The position numbers were made by a program, and so were the translations under genes. Below, piece by piece: positions 45,291 through 56,241 of a DNA stretch of 64,000 nucleotides. Source of the stretch: Trueperaceae bacterium. GTDB lineage: Bacteria; Deinococcota; Deinococci; Deinococcales; Trueperaceae. The first letter of the stretch is position 1; each line of letters starts with the position of its first letter. A model generated the notes under the pieces. It had not been told where the DNA came from. It saw only the letters and a program-made list of their open reading frames with translations, and ran no database searches. The stretch is taken from positions 1-64,000 of the forward strand of contig PAMQ01000010.1 of the NCBI GenBank assembly GCA_002707365.1, given 5' to 3'.

Positions 45291-45496
45291 AAAATTAATT
45301 TTTTCTAAGTCAGTTGTTAGTAATATTTAACCAAATCTGTGAATATTTCCTAAAAATCTGATAAACCTTTCAATTAAAACTAAACTATTAATGTTTTCCT
45401 TATTTTATCTCCTACGTTCATAAAGAGCTTATTTCCGGTATGCTCGTAGTGGCCCGTTAGCTATCAGCATAAAGGCCTCTCGTCGGGAGTGACATC

Positions 45497-46588
45497 ATGG
45501 TGGAAGTTCAGGTACAAAAAAGGGAATTGGTTACTAGTCTTGGTAATGTTGTCCGAATTATTCCCAGTAGAGCTAGTAATCCTGGGTTGGGTCTTTTGAA
45601 AACAGAGATTACTGATAAATCGATTGTTTTAAGCGGTTCAAACATGGAAATAGATATAGAAGCTACTGTTCCTGCTGACGTAACTGGAACAGGGAGTTTT
45701 TGTTTATCGGGTCACGTATTTTCGCAAGTAATTGGCTCTTTACCAGGGGATATGGTGACCCTCAAGTTAGGGGATAAGGAAGTAGTAGTGTCGTCAGGTA
45801 ATTTCGACACAACCCTGAGACTAGAAGACTCAGAAAGTGCGCCGGTCATATCTTTTAGTGAAAAATTGGTTGGAAAGGTGGAAGCACCAGAGCTAGCAAA
45901 AGCTTTGTCAAGCGTCCGTTATGCCGCAGCTACAGCCGACTATCAAGCTATCTTTAGGGGCGTAAAAATAGAGTTTAAAGAACAAGAGATGCGTACAGTC
46001 TCCACCGATGGATTTCGTCTCGCATATTACAATAGCGATTACAGCACTGGGCTCAAGGGAGACGTTGTTGCTCCTGCAAGAAGTATAGATGAAGTGGTTA
46101 GGCTTCTTGCAGAAGGTACAGTGCGGTTTGATCTTTCTGATTCCCGCTTAAGTATTCAGGCTAAACCTTATCGGATTAACGTAAATTTAATGGATGGTTC
46201 TTTTCCTGACTATGAGAAAGTAATACCAAAATCTTTCCCTGTGAGCATCTCTGTTGATGCAGGACTTCTTACCGAGGCTGTTTCCAGGGTTGCTCTAATG
46301 GCGGATAAAAATGCCAACAATAGAGTTGATCTATTTATTAAGGGAGGTATTTTACAAATTACAGCTGAAGGTAGTTACGGCCGTTCCCAAGAGGCAATTG
46401 ATGTTTTACAGACAGGTAATGACCAGGAAATTGCCCTTGCATATAATGCAAAGTACCTTACCGACGCCTTGAGTCCCATAAGTGGGGATTTACAAATTTC
46501 CTTTTCTGGGACCTCTACACCTAGTGTTATGGCTAGCAGTGAAGATCCAAGCTACTTAGCAATGGTTGTCCCATTGAGAACTGGATAA
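45497..46588 (+). CDS. dnaN: DNA polymerase III sliding clamp, beta subunit
   Basis: A 363-residue protein with the three-domain clamp fold and family segments such as AAATADYQAIFRGV, TVSTDGFRLAYY, LMDGSFPDYEKVIPKSFP and a C-terminal YLAMVVPLRTG. It forms the ring that tethers the replicative polymerase to DNA. GGGAG precedes the ATG by seven bases. It follows the origin spacer and precedes eno by 30 bases. Confidence 0.96.
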   Translation: MVEVQVQKRELVTSLGNVVRIIPSRASNPGLGLLKTEITDKSIVLSGSNMEIDIEATVPADVTGTGSFCLSGHVFSQVIGSLPGDMVTLKLGDKEVVVSSGNFDTTLRLEDSESAPVISFSEKLVGKVEAPELAKALSSVRYAAATADYQAIFRGVKIEFKEQEMRTVSTDGFRLAYYNSDYSTGLKGDVVAPARSIDEVVRLLAEGTVRFDLSDSRLSIQAKPYRINVNLMDGSFPDYEKVIPKSFPVSISVDAGLLTEAVSRVALMADKNANNRVDLFIKGGILQITAEGSYGRSQEAIDVLQTGNDQEIALAYNAKYLTDALSPISGDLQISFSGTSTPSVMASSEDPSYLAMVVPLRTG

Positions 46589-49320
<2,732 letters not shown>

Positions 49321-49374
49321 AAGTTGACCTGATATTCATAAATAACCAAAGCAGAACTACGGCGGATAGCTGGC

Positions 49375-49470
49375 AATGACGATAAAAAGGTTATTCCATG
49401 GGTTGGGCGGCAACCCCTACCCTAGAAGGGAAGAGTTTGCTGCCCGTACTTTTTACTAGCGTCATTTTTA
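49375..49470. terminator. Structured convergent-gene terminator region (pyk / rplI)
   Basis: Between two convergent genes, AATGACG (49375-49381) pairs with CGTCATT (49460-49466), and just inside these AAAAAG pairs with CTTTTT. Inside that, GGGCGGCAA pairs with TTGCTGCCC with one mismatch. The structure is followed by a short T-run on the plus strand, so it probably stops transcription of pyk and perhaps also of rplI from the other side. Confidence 0.55.
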
Positions 49471-49486
49471 GTTGAACGGTTTCTTC

Positions 49487-49936
49487 TTATTCTTCCTCAG
49501 CACTAACTAGAACATTAAGGTTGATTGTTACTTCGGGATGTGGCCGGTAAGCTACCAAATACTCCCCTAAAACCTTGATTGGCTCCTGGAGAACTATTTT
49601 CCGCCTATCCACTTCTACATCAAAAAATGCTTGCACGGCATCGGCAATATCGCGGTTACCAACTGAGCCGTAAATACGTTCCTCACCTGCTCGTACTTTT
49701 ATCTCTAATTTCGCCTCTCCAAGCAGTTCTTTGAGGCGTTCAGCATCAGATTTACGCTCTGACAGTTGCTTAGCTCGTTGGGCTAAGCGGGTATTAAGCT
49801 CAGCCTCGTTAGCAGCTGTTGCTGGTAAGGCGAGACCTTGTGGTATCAGCCAGTTCCGAGCATGGCCGTCCCGGACTGTTACCATCTCCCCCGCTTCGCC
49901 AAGTGAATCGACTGGTTCAAGGAGTATTATGTTCAT
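49487..49936 (-). CDS. rplI: 50S ribosomal protein L9
   Basis: A 149-residue protein with the L9 N-terminal domain (MNIILLEPVDSLGEAGEMV, VRDGHARNWLIPQGLALPAT), a long connecting helix (about 40-80) and the C-terminal rRNA-binding domain (RIYGSVGNRDIADAVQ). It is the last gene of the rpsF-ssb-rpsR-rplI operon, and its ATG overlaps the rpsR stop by four bases. Confidence 0.96.
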   Translation of the reverse strand: MNIILLEPVDSLGEAGEMVTVRDGHARNWLIPQGLALPATAANEAELNTRLAQRAKQLSERKSDAERLKELLGEAKLEIKVRAGEERIYGSVGNRDIADAVQAFFDVEVDRRKIVLQEPIKVLGEYLVAYRPHPEVTINLNVLVSAEEE

Positions 49937-50220
49937 TTGCGAACCAATTTTTGAGTGATTGGAATGATGGCTAGCATACGAGCTCGCTTAATTGTTGTTG
50001 CTAGACGTCTTTGGTGTTTTGCGCACACACCTGTTCGCCGCCTCGGTAGAATCTTAGCAGTGTCTGAGATAAACCTTCGCAACATTCTTTGGTCGTGGTA
50101 GTTAGTTATCTCAAGATCTCCCGAACAGAATTGACATACCTTTGGGCGTCGGCCTCGTCGGCCTCCTGCACCTCTACGCGTCCTACGATCTCGATCGTTA
50201 TTATCCCGTTCTTTTGGCAT
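49933..50220 (-). CDS. rpsR: 30S ribosomal protein S18
   Basis: A 95-residue protein: a basic N-terminal extension, CQFC plus a downstream Cys (TGVCAKHQRR) suggesting a zinc-binding form of S18, and the conserved ILPRRRTGVCAKHQRRLATTIKRARMLA core (read in two overlapping parts, ILPRRRTGVCAKHQRR and RRLATTIKRARMLA). It pairs with S6 in the 30S subunit. Its ATG follows directly on the ssb stop. Confidence 0.95.
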   Translation of the reverse strand: MPKERDNNDRDRRTRRGAGGRRGRRPKVCQFCSGDLEITNYHDQRMLRRFISDTAKILPRRRTGVCAKHQRRLATTIKRARMLAIIPITQKLVRK

Positions 50221-51042
50221 CTAAAATGGTAAATCCTCTTCCGGTGGGAACTCTTCATCAATATCTAGCTGACTCGCCTGAACGCCCTGGTTTTCAGGTT
50301 CAGGGCGGGTACCGGCTCCACCAGCGCCGGGACCGCGGGCCAGGTACTCAACGCGCGACCCTTCGATGCGCGTTGAGTATCGGCGGTTACCTTCCTTATC
50401 AGTCCACGAGTCGTTTACAAGACGACCTTTTACAAATACGGGATCTCCTTTCGCCAGTTCACCGCATGCCTCGGCCAGGTCACGCCACACATTCACATCA
50501 ATGAAGTGAGTCCGTTCCTGATCATTGCCACTGCGATCCCTATAGCGCTCATTGACAGCCACGCTGAACCGAGTTACTCCATTACCCGATGGTGTGTACC
50601 TAAGTTCGGCATCACGAGTGAGATTACCTACGATTACAACCTCGTTTAGAGCATCGCGTAAGCGGTGCTGTCCACGTGTGTCTGTAACTGTCGTGTCACC
50701 ACGTCGCGCACCAAAATTGAGCACATCAACTCGTAATGCTTTTACGTCCAAAGCAGTACGTCGTTGGCCTTCAGAGTTTTCCCAACTGCGATAGTCTAAC
50801 CTACCTTCAGCAAAAACAGGTGTTCCTGCTTCAACCTGATTAACCAATGCTTCAGCGGCATTCCCAAAGACTGTTACCCTGTGGTACCAGGCAAGTTCTC
50901 GCAACTGACCATCATCACCAATAACATTATCATTCCCACCTAAGTTCAACTCCAGAATTGCTAGTCCTGCAGGGGTATACCGTAGTTCTGGGGCTTGTGT
51001 AAGCGTGCCAGCTAGGTAGACATTATTGAGTCCTCGTGCCAT
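50221..51042 (-). CDS. ssb: Single-stranded DNA-binding protein with two OB folds
   Basis: A 273-residue SSB, much longer than the usual 150-180. It contains two OB folds in tandem: the first starts LNNVYLAGTLTQAPELRYTPAG (about 4-105) in two parts, LNNVYLAGTLTQ and APELRYTPAG; the second starts LNEVVIVGNLTRDAELRYT (about 130-230). A flexible Gly/Pro/Glu linker and an acidic tip ending EEDLPF, which recruits replication and repair partners, complete it. Two OB folds per chain, acting as a dimer, is the arrangement known from Thermus and Deinococcus. It lies between rpsF and rpsR. Confidence 0.96.
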   Translation of the reverse strand: MARGLNNVYLAGTLTQAPELRYTPAGLAILELNLGGNDNVIGDDGQLRELAWYHRVTVFGNAAEALVNQVEAGTPVFAEGRLDYRSWENSEGQRRTALDVKALRVDVLNFGARRGDTTVTDTRGQHRLRDALNEVVIVGNLTRDAELRYTPSGNGVTRFSVAVNERYRDRSGNDQERTHFIDVNVWRDLAEACGELAKGDPVFVKGRLVNDSWTDKEGNRRYSTRIEGSRVEYLARGPGAGGAGTRPEPENQGVQASQLDIDEEFPPEEDLPF

Positions 51043-51087
51043 AAAATCATCTCCTCATAGGAAGAGTGGTGAGCGGTTGTGAAATTC

Positions 51088-51435
51088 TTAGTTAGGGTCA
51101 CCTACTGGCTCGGTAGTGGTGACTTTTAGGGTCTTCCACTCCGGTCGATCCTTGACTACCAAAACTCGCATAACGTTGTCACGTTGGCGCAAGGCGGTTT
51201 CGATGATTTTTGGTGTTTCACTAGGTAACCTAAGGCAATAAATCAAATAGTAGCCGTCATCAATTTTTCGAATAGGGTAGGCTAACCGTCGCTTTCCCCA
51301 TTCATCAACTTTAATCAGTTCACCCTCGGAACGTTCAATCTGGGTCGTGATAGCGTCTTTTTCCGTTTGTAACTGGCTTTCACTAAGATTTGGGTCAAGA
51401 ATTACGTTCAAATCGTACTGAGCATTTTCTTGCAT
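51088..51435 (-). CDS. rpsF: 30S ribosomal protein S6
   Basis: A 115-residue protein with the S6 fold (YDLNVILDPNLSESQL, VDEWGKRRLAYPIRKIDDGYY, RQRDNVMRVLVVK). It heads the rpsF-ssb-rpsR-rplI operon and has a strong GGAGGAGGTG ribosome site before the ATG at 51435. S6 binds S18, and in many bacteria the S6:S18 pair also represses this operon through its leader. Confidence 0.96.
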   Translation of the reverse strand: MQENAQYDLNVILDPNLSESQLQTEKDAITTQIERSEGELIKVDEWGKRRLAYPIRKIDDGYYLIYCLRLPSETPKIIETALRQRDNVMRVLVVKDRPEWKTLKVTTTEPVGDPN

Positions 51436-51485
51436 CGTTCACCTCCTCCACATCCTACTGAGCCTAAATAGTTCCGAAATTTGGC

Positions 51486-51530
51486 TTAGGCCGAGTAACT
51501 TACCCGGCATCTACTCTCGCTCGGCTTAGA
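51486..51530 (-). promoter_or_regulatory. Candidate S6:S18-type leader structure upstream of rpsF
   Basis: About 50-95 bases before the rpsF ATG, the minus-strand leader can fold: GAGTA pairs with TACTC around a loop containing ATGCCGGG, and flanking GCC pairs with GGC, leaving a GAGCGA bulge. A CCG-bearing element next to a short stem is the general pattern of the S6:S18 autoregulatory motif, but the match is by eye only. The remaining 51436-51698 gap holds no gene; CGGCATTGT occurs twice in it. Confidence 0.35.
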
Positions 51531-51698
51531 ATCTCAGGCCACTCGCGTTTTTTACGCTAACTGCGGCAGCTCGGCATTGTAGCATTTTAAGCGGCATTGT
51601 GGTGAAGATTGCTTACGCTGGTTAGCATCAAGGGTAAAAGTGCCCTGGAAATCAAAGTTCTTGGCACCTTAATCCGGATAGTCGGCCACCATTAATAT

Positions 51699-53069
51699 TT
51701 AAAAATCATGTGTTAATTCGGAGGCTAAAGTAGTAGCTACCCTGTGTGCGTCCTGTATACAAGAGTTAAGTCCTATTCCATGATAGGCGTCACCGGCCAG
51801 GGTGATGCCAGGAAAGTCTGTTAAGGCTATCTCGATCTGTTTAACTAGTTGCTGATGTCCACATAAGTATTGGGGAATTCCTTGTGGCCAATTAATATCT
51901 CCAGTGTATTGGGGGGAAGCAGTGATGCCCATTGTGATTTCCAGATCACGCTGTACTAGTTTAAGGGCTTCTTCTGTCGAGAGAGAAAGAATATTGGGGT
52001 CATGTGTCCCGCCTGTAAATACGTTCAACAACACCTTTCCTTTGCTTACTCGATTAGGGAAGATAGAAGAACTCCAGAGAACACCTAGGGCGCTAACCCC
52101 CTGGTTCCGGGGTACCAGAAAACCAAATCCATCCATAGGTCGAGGTACTTCTATACGGTCATACCCAAGCGCAAAGACCCGGACGCCAGCGTAAGGAATT
52201 GATCCTAGTAATTGTGCGGCATCTGGTAAGTGTGTCTTGAGTAATTTCCCGGAGACGAAGGCTGGTGTGGCAAGAACAACTTTATCAGTGATGAACTCAG
52301 TGCCCTCCTTAAACCTTAGCCGGATCCGATTAGATGAACTCTTTTCCAAAGCTATAAGCTCTGCGTCTGTGGTTATTTCTTTCCTCAAATCTGCATTGAG
52401 GCCATCTATGAGCTTCTGGATTCCCCCCTCTAGAAAACTAGTAAGGGTGGCTCTTCTATCTGGGTGTCGTTTTTGTGAGTTAAAACCACGGATTAGACTA
52501 AGGTGGTTGGATTCTAACTGGCGAATATGAGGAAATAACGCGTCGAGGCTTAGTTTTAGGGCGCTACCTGCGGTATGACCTATTACCAGTGGGTCCGCGA
52601 AGGTATTGGCGAACCCAGTACCAAAATGCCGCTGGAGGAATTCGTATACTGTTTCTTCCCCTTTGAAACGTGAGGCAAAGACCGGCTCGAGCAAAGCACG
52701 GAATTTCCCTGAAGTAGTGAGTAATTCGGAACCAAGAAAAGTTGATAGTGAAGTTGGGATGGGTCTTAGTCCCCCATCGTAAAAAAGGTATCGGCGTTGG
52801 GATCCAGGAGTAGCTTGTACAAGATCTTCGGAAAGGCCAACTGCTTTCACCAAATCTAGGATGGGAGATGGTTTAGTTGTATCTGTAGATAAAAAACCAT
52901 TAGGACCCCAGTCGAACGTGAAACCTTTTTCTGTGGTTGATCTAGTTCTTCCACCAACTTGTCGAGACCTTTCGAAGAGGTTAATAGAGATGTTCGGTGC
53001 AAGACGTTTCAAAAAAGCGCCTATAGCTAGGCCAGTTATACCGCCACCGATAATAGATACTGAGGGCAT
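51699..53069 (-). CDS. hemY: Protoporphyrinogen oxidase (oxygen-dependent type)
   Basis: A 456-residue FAD enzyme with N-terminal GGGITGLAIGAFLKR, NLFERSRQVGGRTRS and EKGFTFDWGPNGFLS, and a C-terminal ITLAGDAYHGIGLNSCIQDA-type FAD-binding end (ITLAGDAYHGIGLN then SCIQDA). It oxidises either protoporphyrinogen IX or, in some Gram-positive lineages, coproporphyrinogen III. Together with a HemF and a HemH of mitochondrial type in the same locus, the classical protoporphyrin route is favoured. It is divergent from the hemA operon. Confidence 0.9.
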   Translation of the reverse strand: MPSVSIIGGGITGLAIGAFLKRLAPNISINLFERSRQVGGRTRSTTEKGFTFDWGPNGFLSTDTTKPSPILDLVKAVGLSEDLVQATPGSQRRYLFYDGGLRPIPTSLSTFLGSELLTTSGKFRALLEPVFASRFKGEETVYEFLQRHFGTGFANTFADPLVIGHTAGSALKLSLDALFPHIRQLESNHLSLIRGFNSQKRHPDRRATLTSFLEGGIQKLIDGLNADLRKEITTDAELIALEKSSSNRIRLRFKEGTEFITDKVVLATPAFVSGKLLKTHLPDAAQLLGSIPYAGVRVFALGYDRIEVPRPMDGFGFLVPRNQGVSALGVLWSSSIFPNRVSKGKVLLNVFTGGTHDPNILSLSTEEALKLVQRDLEITMGITASPQYTGDINWPQGIPQYLCGHQQLVKQIEIALTDFPGITLAGDAYHGIGLNSCIQDAHRVATTLASELTHDF

Positions 53070-53448
53070 CGAACACCAATATATGAGGAATGTGCTGTCT
53101 TGTGCAGCCTGAAGCGACTCGTAAGTTAGTGGAATGAATATTTCTACAATCCTGAAATGGTGAAGGTTTTTTAGAAGAGTTTATTGCCGAAAAGGATTTT
53201 TTGGAGTAACTCCATCTTTCCCAAGCCTAGCTATATCACTTGATAATGGCCTCATCAACTCTACTTGGTGCACGAGGCTATAGGGTTATAAATATATGAG
53301 GTAACCACGTGTTTTTTACTCCCGATTACGAGTATGTTTATAGGTACTAATTTGATCTTTAAATCAGAGTTTCAGCGCTGATCATATTTACTGACTAGCT
53401 TGATGACACTTTCGTGACACATTTTTCGCTTAGGGAGCCCTACGATAG
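53070..53448. promoter_or_regulatory. Divergent region between hemY and hemA
   Basis: A 379-base gene-free region that must hold the promoters of hemY (leftwards) and hemA (rightwards). TACGAT (53441-53446) lies eight bases before the GTG at 53455 and could be a leaderless -10 box for hemA. I see no good -35 partner and no clear operator or riboswitch. Confidence 0.4.
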
Positions 53449-54630
53449 TTGATCGTGAATAGGCTTGCGCTAATAGGGGTTTCGCACCGCAGGGGTGGTG
53501 CTGTGGCCTTGGAGGCGTGGCAAGAGAATTTTGATACTCAAATTCTCGGCCAACTTGGTTTTGATTCTTTCGTCATTATTGCAACCTGTAACCGATGGGA
53601 AGTCATCATGATTCTTCCTGAAGGAATGGATTTGGACTCCGCACGTAGACTTCTAACTGTCTCTGGTCATAAACGACCCTATGCATTTCTAGGAGAAGCC
53701 GCCATTGAGCACCTAGCTCTAGTAGCCACTTCGATAGATTCCCTCAACCCTGGTGAGGATCAAATCATGGGGCAGGTTCGTGAGTCTTACAGAGAAGCTA
53801 AGGGTAGAGGAGTTATGAACGGTACTTTAGCATTCGCCGTTGAAACAGCGCTTCGTGTGGCTAAACAGGTTCGTAAAGATGTAGTCCTAGCACCGGTGGA
53901 TACTTCCCTCTTTAGTTTGGCGCGTCCTGAGATAGAGAGGTACTTAACTCCCGGGTCGGCCGCTGCCATTTTAGGAGCAGGGGAGATGGGTTCAATTGCT
54001 ACTAAAATCCTGGCTCGTATGGATGGGATCCACCTAACTTTATTTAACCGTACCGTTGAACGCGCTGCTCAAGTTGCAAATTCACTTAACGTGAAAGTCC
54101 GAAGCTTGACAGATTTTCCGGCAGAGTGTTCGGACATTAATGTTCTGGTGTGTGCTACCAAGGTCAGCGACCTAGTAACACAAGGTTCACTAGTCTGTCT
54201 TCCTAACCTCAAGTTGATAGTTGATCTGGGTTTGCCACGAAATGTGCAGGAAGGGGCTACCAGCACTCAGGGAATTAAGGTGCTCGATGTTGATACTCTT
54301 CGAGATGCTGGGATTCTGCGGCGTGAGGAATTAAAAGAACAGCTTGCTCTGGCAGAAGGCCTTGTGATGGAACATGTAGCTGAGGCCATGGCGATGTGGA
54401 GTGAGAGAGAAGCAGCTCCTTCCATACTGCGCTTACAAGATTGGATTGGGGAAACTATCGAAGCTACTATCTTAGAGCTAGATCCAGAGGTGACATTATC
54501 CCAGGAGGAGTACCACCGACTTGCCCGTAGAGTCTCTTATGCTCCTATTAGGGGTCTTCGGGCGCTGGCCCGAGAGTATGGTCCAGAGGCGGCACAAATT
54601 TTTCTTGCTGAGAGTGGCCTAACAGAATAA
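53449..54630 (+). CDS. hemA: Glutamyl-tRNA reductase
   Basis: A 393-residue protein making glutamate-1-semialdehyde from glutamyl-tRNA, the first step of C5-type tetrapyrrole synthesis. The catalytic Cys is in IIATCNRWEV (about residue 48-50); SLNPGEDQIMGQVRESYREAK and the NADPH-binding AAILGAGEMGSIATKIL follow, with a C-terminal dimerisation helix. The start is TTG at 53449 (AGGGAG eleven bases upstream) or GTG at 53455. Its stop overlaps the hemC start by one base. Confidence 0.94.
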   Translation: MIVNRLALIGVSHRRGGAVALEAWQENFDTQILGQLGFDSFVIIATCNRWEVIMILPEGMDLDSARRLLTVSGHKRPYAFLGEAAIEHLALVATSIDSLNPGEDQIMGQVRESYREAKGRGVMNGTLAFAVETALRVAKQVRKDVVLAPVDTSLFSLARPEIERYLTPGSAAAILGAGEMGSIATKILARMDGIHLTLFNRTVERAAQVANSLNVKVRSLTDFPAECSDINVLVCATKVSDLVTQGSLVCLPNLKLIVDLGLPRNVQEGATSTQGIKVLDVDTLRDAGILRREELKEQLALAEGLVMEHVAEAMAMWSEREAAPSILRLQDWIGETIEATILELDPEVTLSQEEYHRLARRVSYAPIRGLRALAREYGPEAAQIFLAESGLTE

Positions 54631-55544
54631 TGACCAGCGAACGCGGCCATATCCGAATCGCGAGTCGGACAAGTGCCCTAGCGATTCGGCAGGTAGAAGA
54701 GATCCAAGATGCGATTGAGCGCCAAGATTGCTCCATTGAAATAATTCCGGTTAATACTCAAGGAGATATAGACGACCGTCCATTTCCGGAAATGGACGGT
54801 CAGGGGTTTTTCGTAAAGGCTGTTCAGGAGGCTCTTTTACATGGTGAAGCAGATCTCGCAGTACACTCATATAAAGATTTGCCATCAGCCCAAGTATTGG
54901 ACTTGGAGGTGGCTGCGGTCCCTCTTCGAGCAGATCCTCGCGATGCCCTTCTCGTTCGCCCTGAACAATTCAAAGCTGAAGGCAATAGCCTCCCCCTAAA
55001 ACTCTCGGCTCGCGTAGGAACCAGTTCTGCGCGACGAAAAGCACAGTTACTTAGCTTAAGAGAGGACCTTGAGTTATCAGAAATCCGAGGTAATGTTCCC
55101 ACACGTATCGACAAGCTCCGGAACGGAGATTTGGATGCCATTGTGGTAGCTGCAGCTGCTCTAGAGAGACTAAGATATGAACCAGTTGATCTGAAGTTGG
55201 AATTACTTGATCCACGGATATTTGTTCCAGCACCTGCTCAAGGAGCCCTGGCTTTAGAGATACGTCGTAATGATTACTACATGGCAAGCCTTTTGACTGA
55301 ATTGCATGACCCAAGTGGTTATCGAGCAGTAGCTGCTGAACGGGGCCTACTGGCGATGTTGCAAGGGGGTTGTCAAGTTGCACTTGGAGCACATGCCACC
55401 TTTAATCAGGGCCTTATTACGCTTTGTGCTTGGTATGAGGGAAATAGTGTGGTGGTAGAACATCCCAATTCGGAGGGTGCTGCAATGCTAGCCTATGACG
55501 CACTTGGTCGACCAACGCCACATTCAACAGGGGAGGTAAAATAA
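54630..55544 (+). CDS. hemC: Hydroxymethylbilane synthase (porphobilinogen deaminase)
   Basis: A 304-residue protein that polymerises four porphobilinogens. Recognisable segments are RIASRTSALAIRQVEEI, FVKAVQEALLHGEADLAVHSYKDLP (as FVKAVQEALL and GEADLAVHSYKDLP), GTSSARRKAQL, EIRGNVPTRIDKL and the cofactor-bearing cysteine in LQGGCQVALGAHA. It is translationally coupled to hemA (TAATG) and followed by hemD after one base. Confidence 0.95.
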   Translation: MTSERGHIRIASRTSALAIRQVEEIQDAIERQDCSIEIIPVNTQGDIDDRPFPEMDGQGFFVKAVQEALLHGEADLAVHSYKDLPSAQVLDLEVAAVPLRADPRDALLVRPEQFKAEGNSLPLKLSARVGTSSARRKAQLLSLREDLELSEIRGNVPTRIDKLRNGDLDAIVVAAAALERLRYEPVDLKLELLDPRIFVPAPAQGALALEIRRNDYYMASLLTELHDPSGYRAVAAERGLLAMLQGGCQVALGAHATFNQGLITLCAWYEGNSVVVEHPNSEGAAMLAYDALGRPTPHSTGEVK

Positions 55545-55545
55545 A

Positions 55546-56241
55546 GTGCGGGTGGCGCTTACCCAGGCACAAGGAAGGCTAGAGGGTTTAGGAGAAGAAT
55601 TAACTTCTCTAGGATTAACGGTGGTCCGGGTACCACTTTTAGAGATCCAACCTAGATTATGTGATGACGTTCGTCGACAAGGTCATGCCTTCTCAATATT
55701 TCCATGGCTGTTATTCTCTAGCCGCTCCGCAGTGGAGGCTTGGAGTGCTCTGGAACTGTCGTTTTCAGGACCTAGCCTAGGGGCTGTCGGTCCCGCTACT
55801 GCAAGAGAGATTGAGCGAGCGGGAGGGAGGGCAGAAATTGTTGGTGCTCCTCCTAATGCTGAAGGTTTAGCCACCCTCTTTCTTCAGCACACTTCAATAT
55901 CGAACTTTAAAGGCCCAGTTGGATTACCCCTTGGAACTCTCTCCCCCCCTTGGCTTCGTCGCAGACTTGAGATTGCTGGACATCAAGTGGTTACTTTGGA
56001 GGTATACGAGACTCTTACCCTAGGATGGCCTAAAGACATCGAGGTTGATGCTGTTATTCTCGCCAGCGCCTCTGCTGTGAAAGCTTTGCCAACTAGAGTA
56101 GCTGGGGACTCGACTCTAATAACAATTGGGAGAAGTACAAGCCGAGCAGTCCGGGATCGAGGGTTTGTACCTATTGAGGCTAGGGCTCCGTCTCGGACTG
56201 CGATTGTACAAGCGGTTCACCAATCACGGAGAACAGAATGA
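55546..56241 (+). CDS. hemD: Uroporphyrinogen-III synthase
   Basis: A 231-residue protein starting with GTG at 55546. Sequence conservation in this family is low, but LFSSRSAVEAWSAL, GAVGPATAREIERAG and VILASASAVKAL are the typical paired-lobe motifs, and the position between hemC and hemB decides the call. It closes hydroxymethylbilane with inversion of ring D. It overlaps hemB by four bases (ATGA). Confidence 0.9.
   Translation: MRVALTQAQGRLEGLGEELTSLGLTVVRVPLLEIQPRLCDDVRRQGHAFSIFPWLLFSSRSAVEAWSALELSFSGPSLGAVGPATAREIERAGGRAEIVGAPPNAEGLATLFLQHTSISNFKGPVGLPLGTLSPPWLRRRLEIAGHQVVTLEVYETLTLGWPKDIEVDAVILASASAVKALPTRVAGDSTLITIGRSTSRAVRDRGFVPIEARAPSRTAIVQAVHQSRRTE

Larger units (their letters stand above)
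44954..45496. other. oriC: Probable replication origin oriC (dnaA-dnaN spacer)
   Basis: A 543-base AT-rich, gene-free spacer. It has two perfect DnaA boxes (TGTGGATAA, 45082-45090; TTATCCACA, 45172-45180), a one-mismatch box (TTTTCCACA, 45193-45201) and weaker ones (TGTAGAAAT 45094, TGTGAATAT 45105 and 45338, TGTAGAAAA 45154). A trinucleotide array at 45267-45290 and a very AT-rich tract (about 45285-45415) follow and could be the unwinding region. Context (dnaA, parAB, parS) supports this as the origin. Confidence 0.85.

Noticed and set aside
54824-55141. Long antisense frames over hemC, hemF, hemL and other genes
   Set aside because: They mirror the codon structure of well-identified genes on the other strand and show no recognisable protein features.
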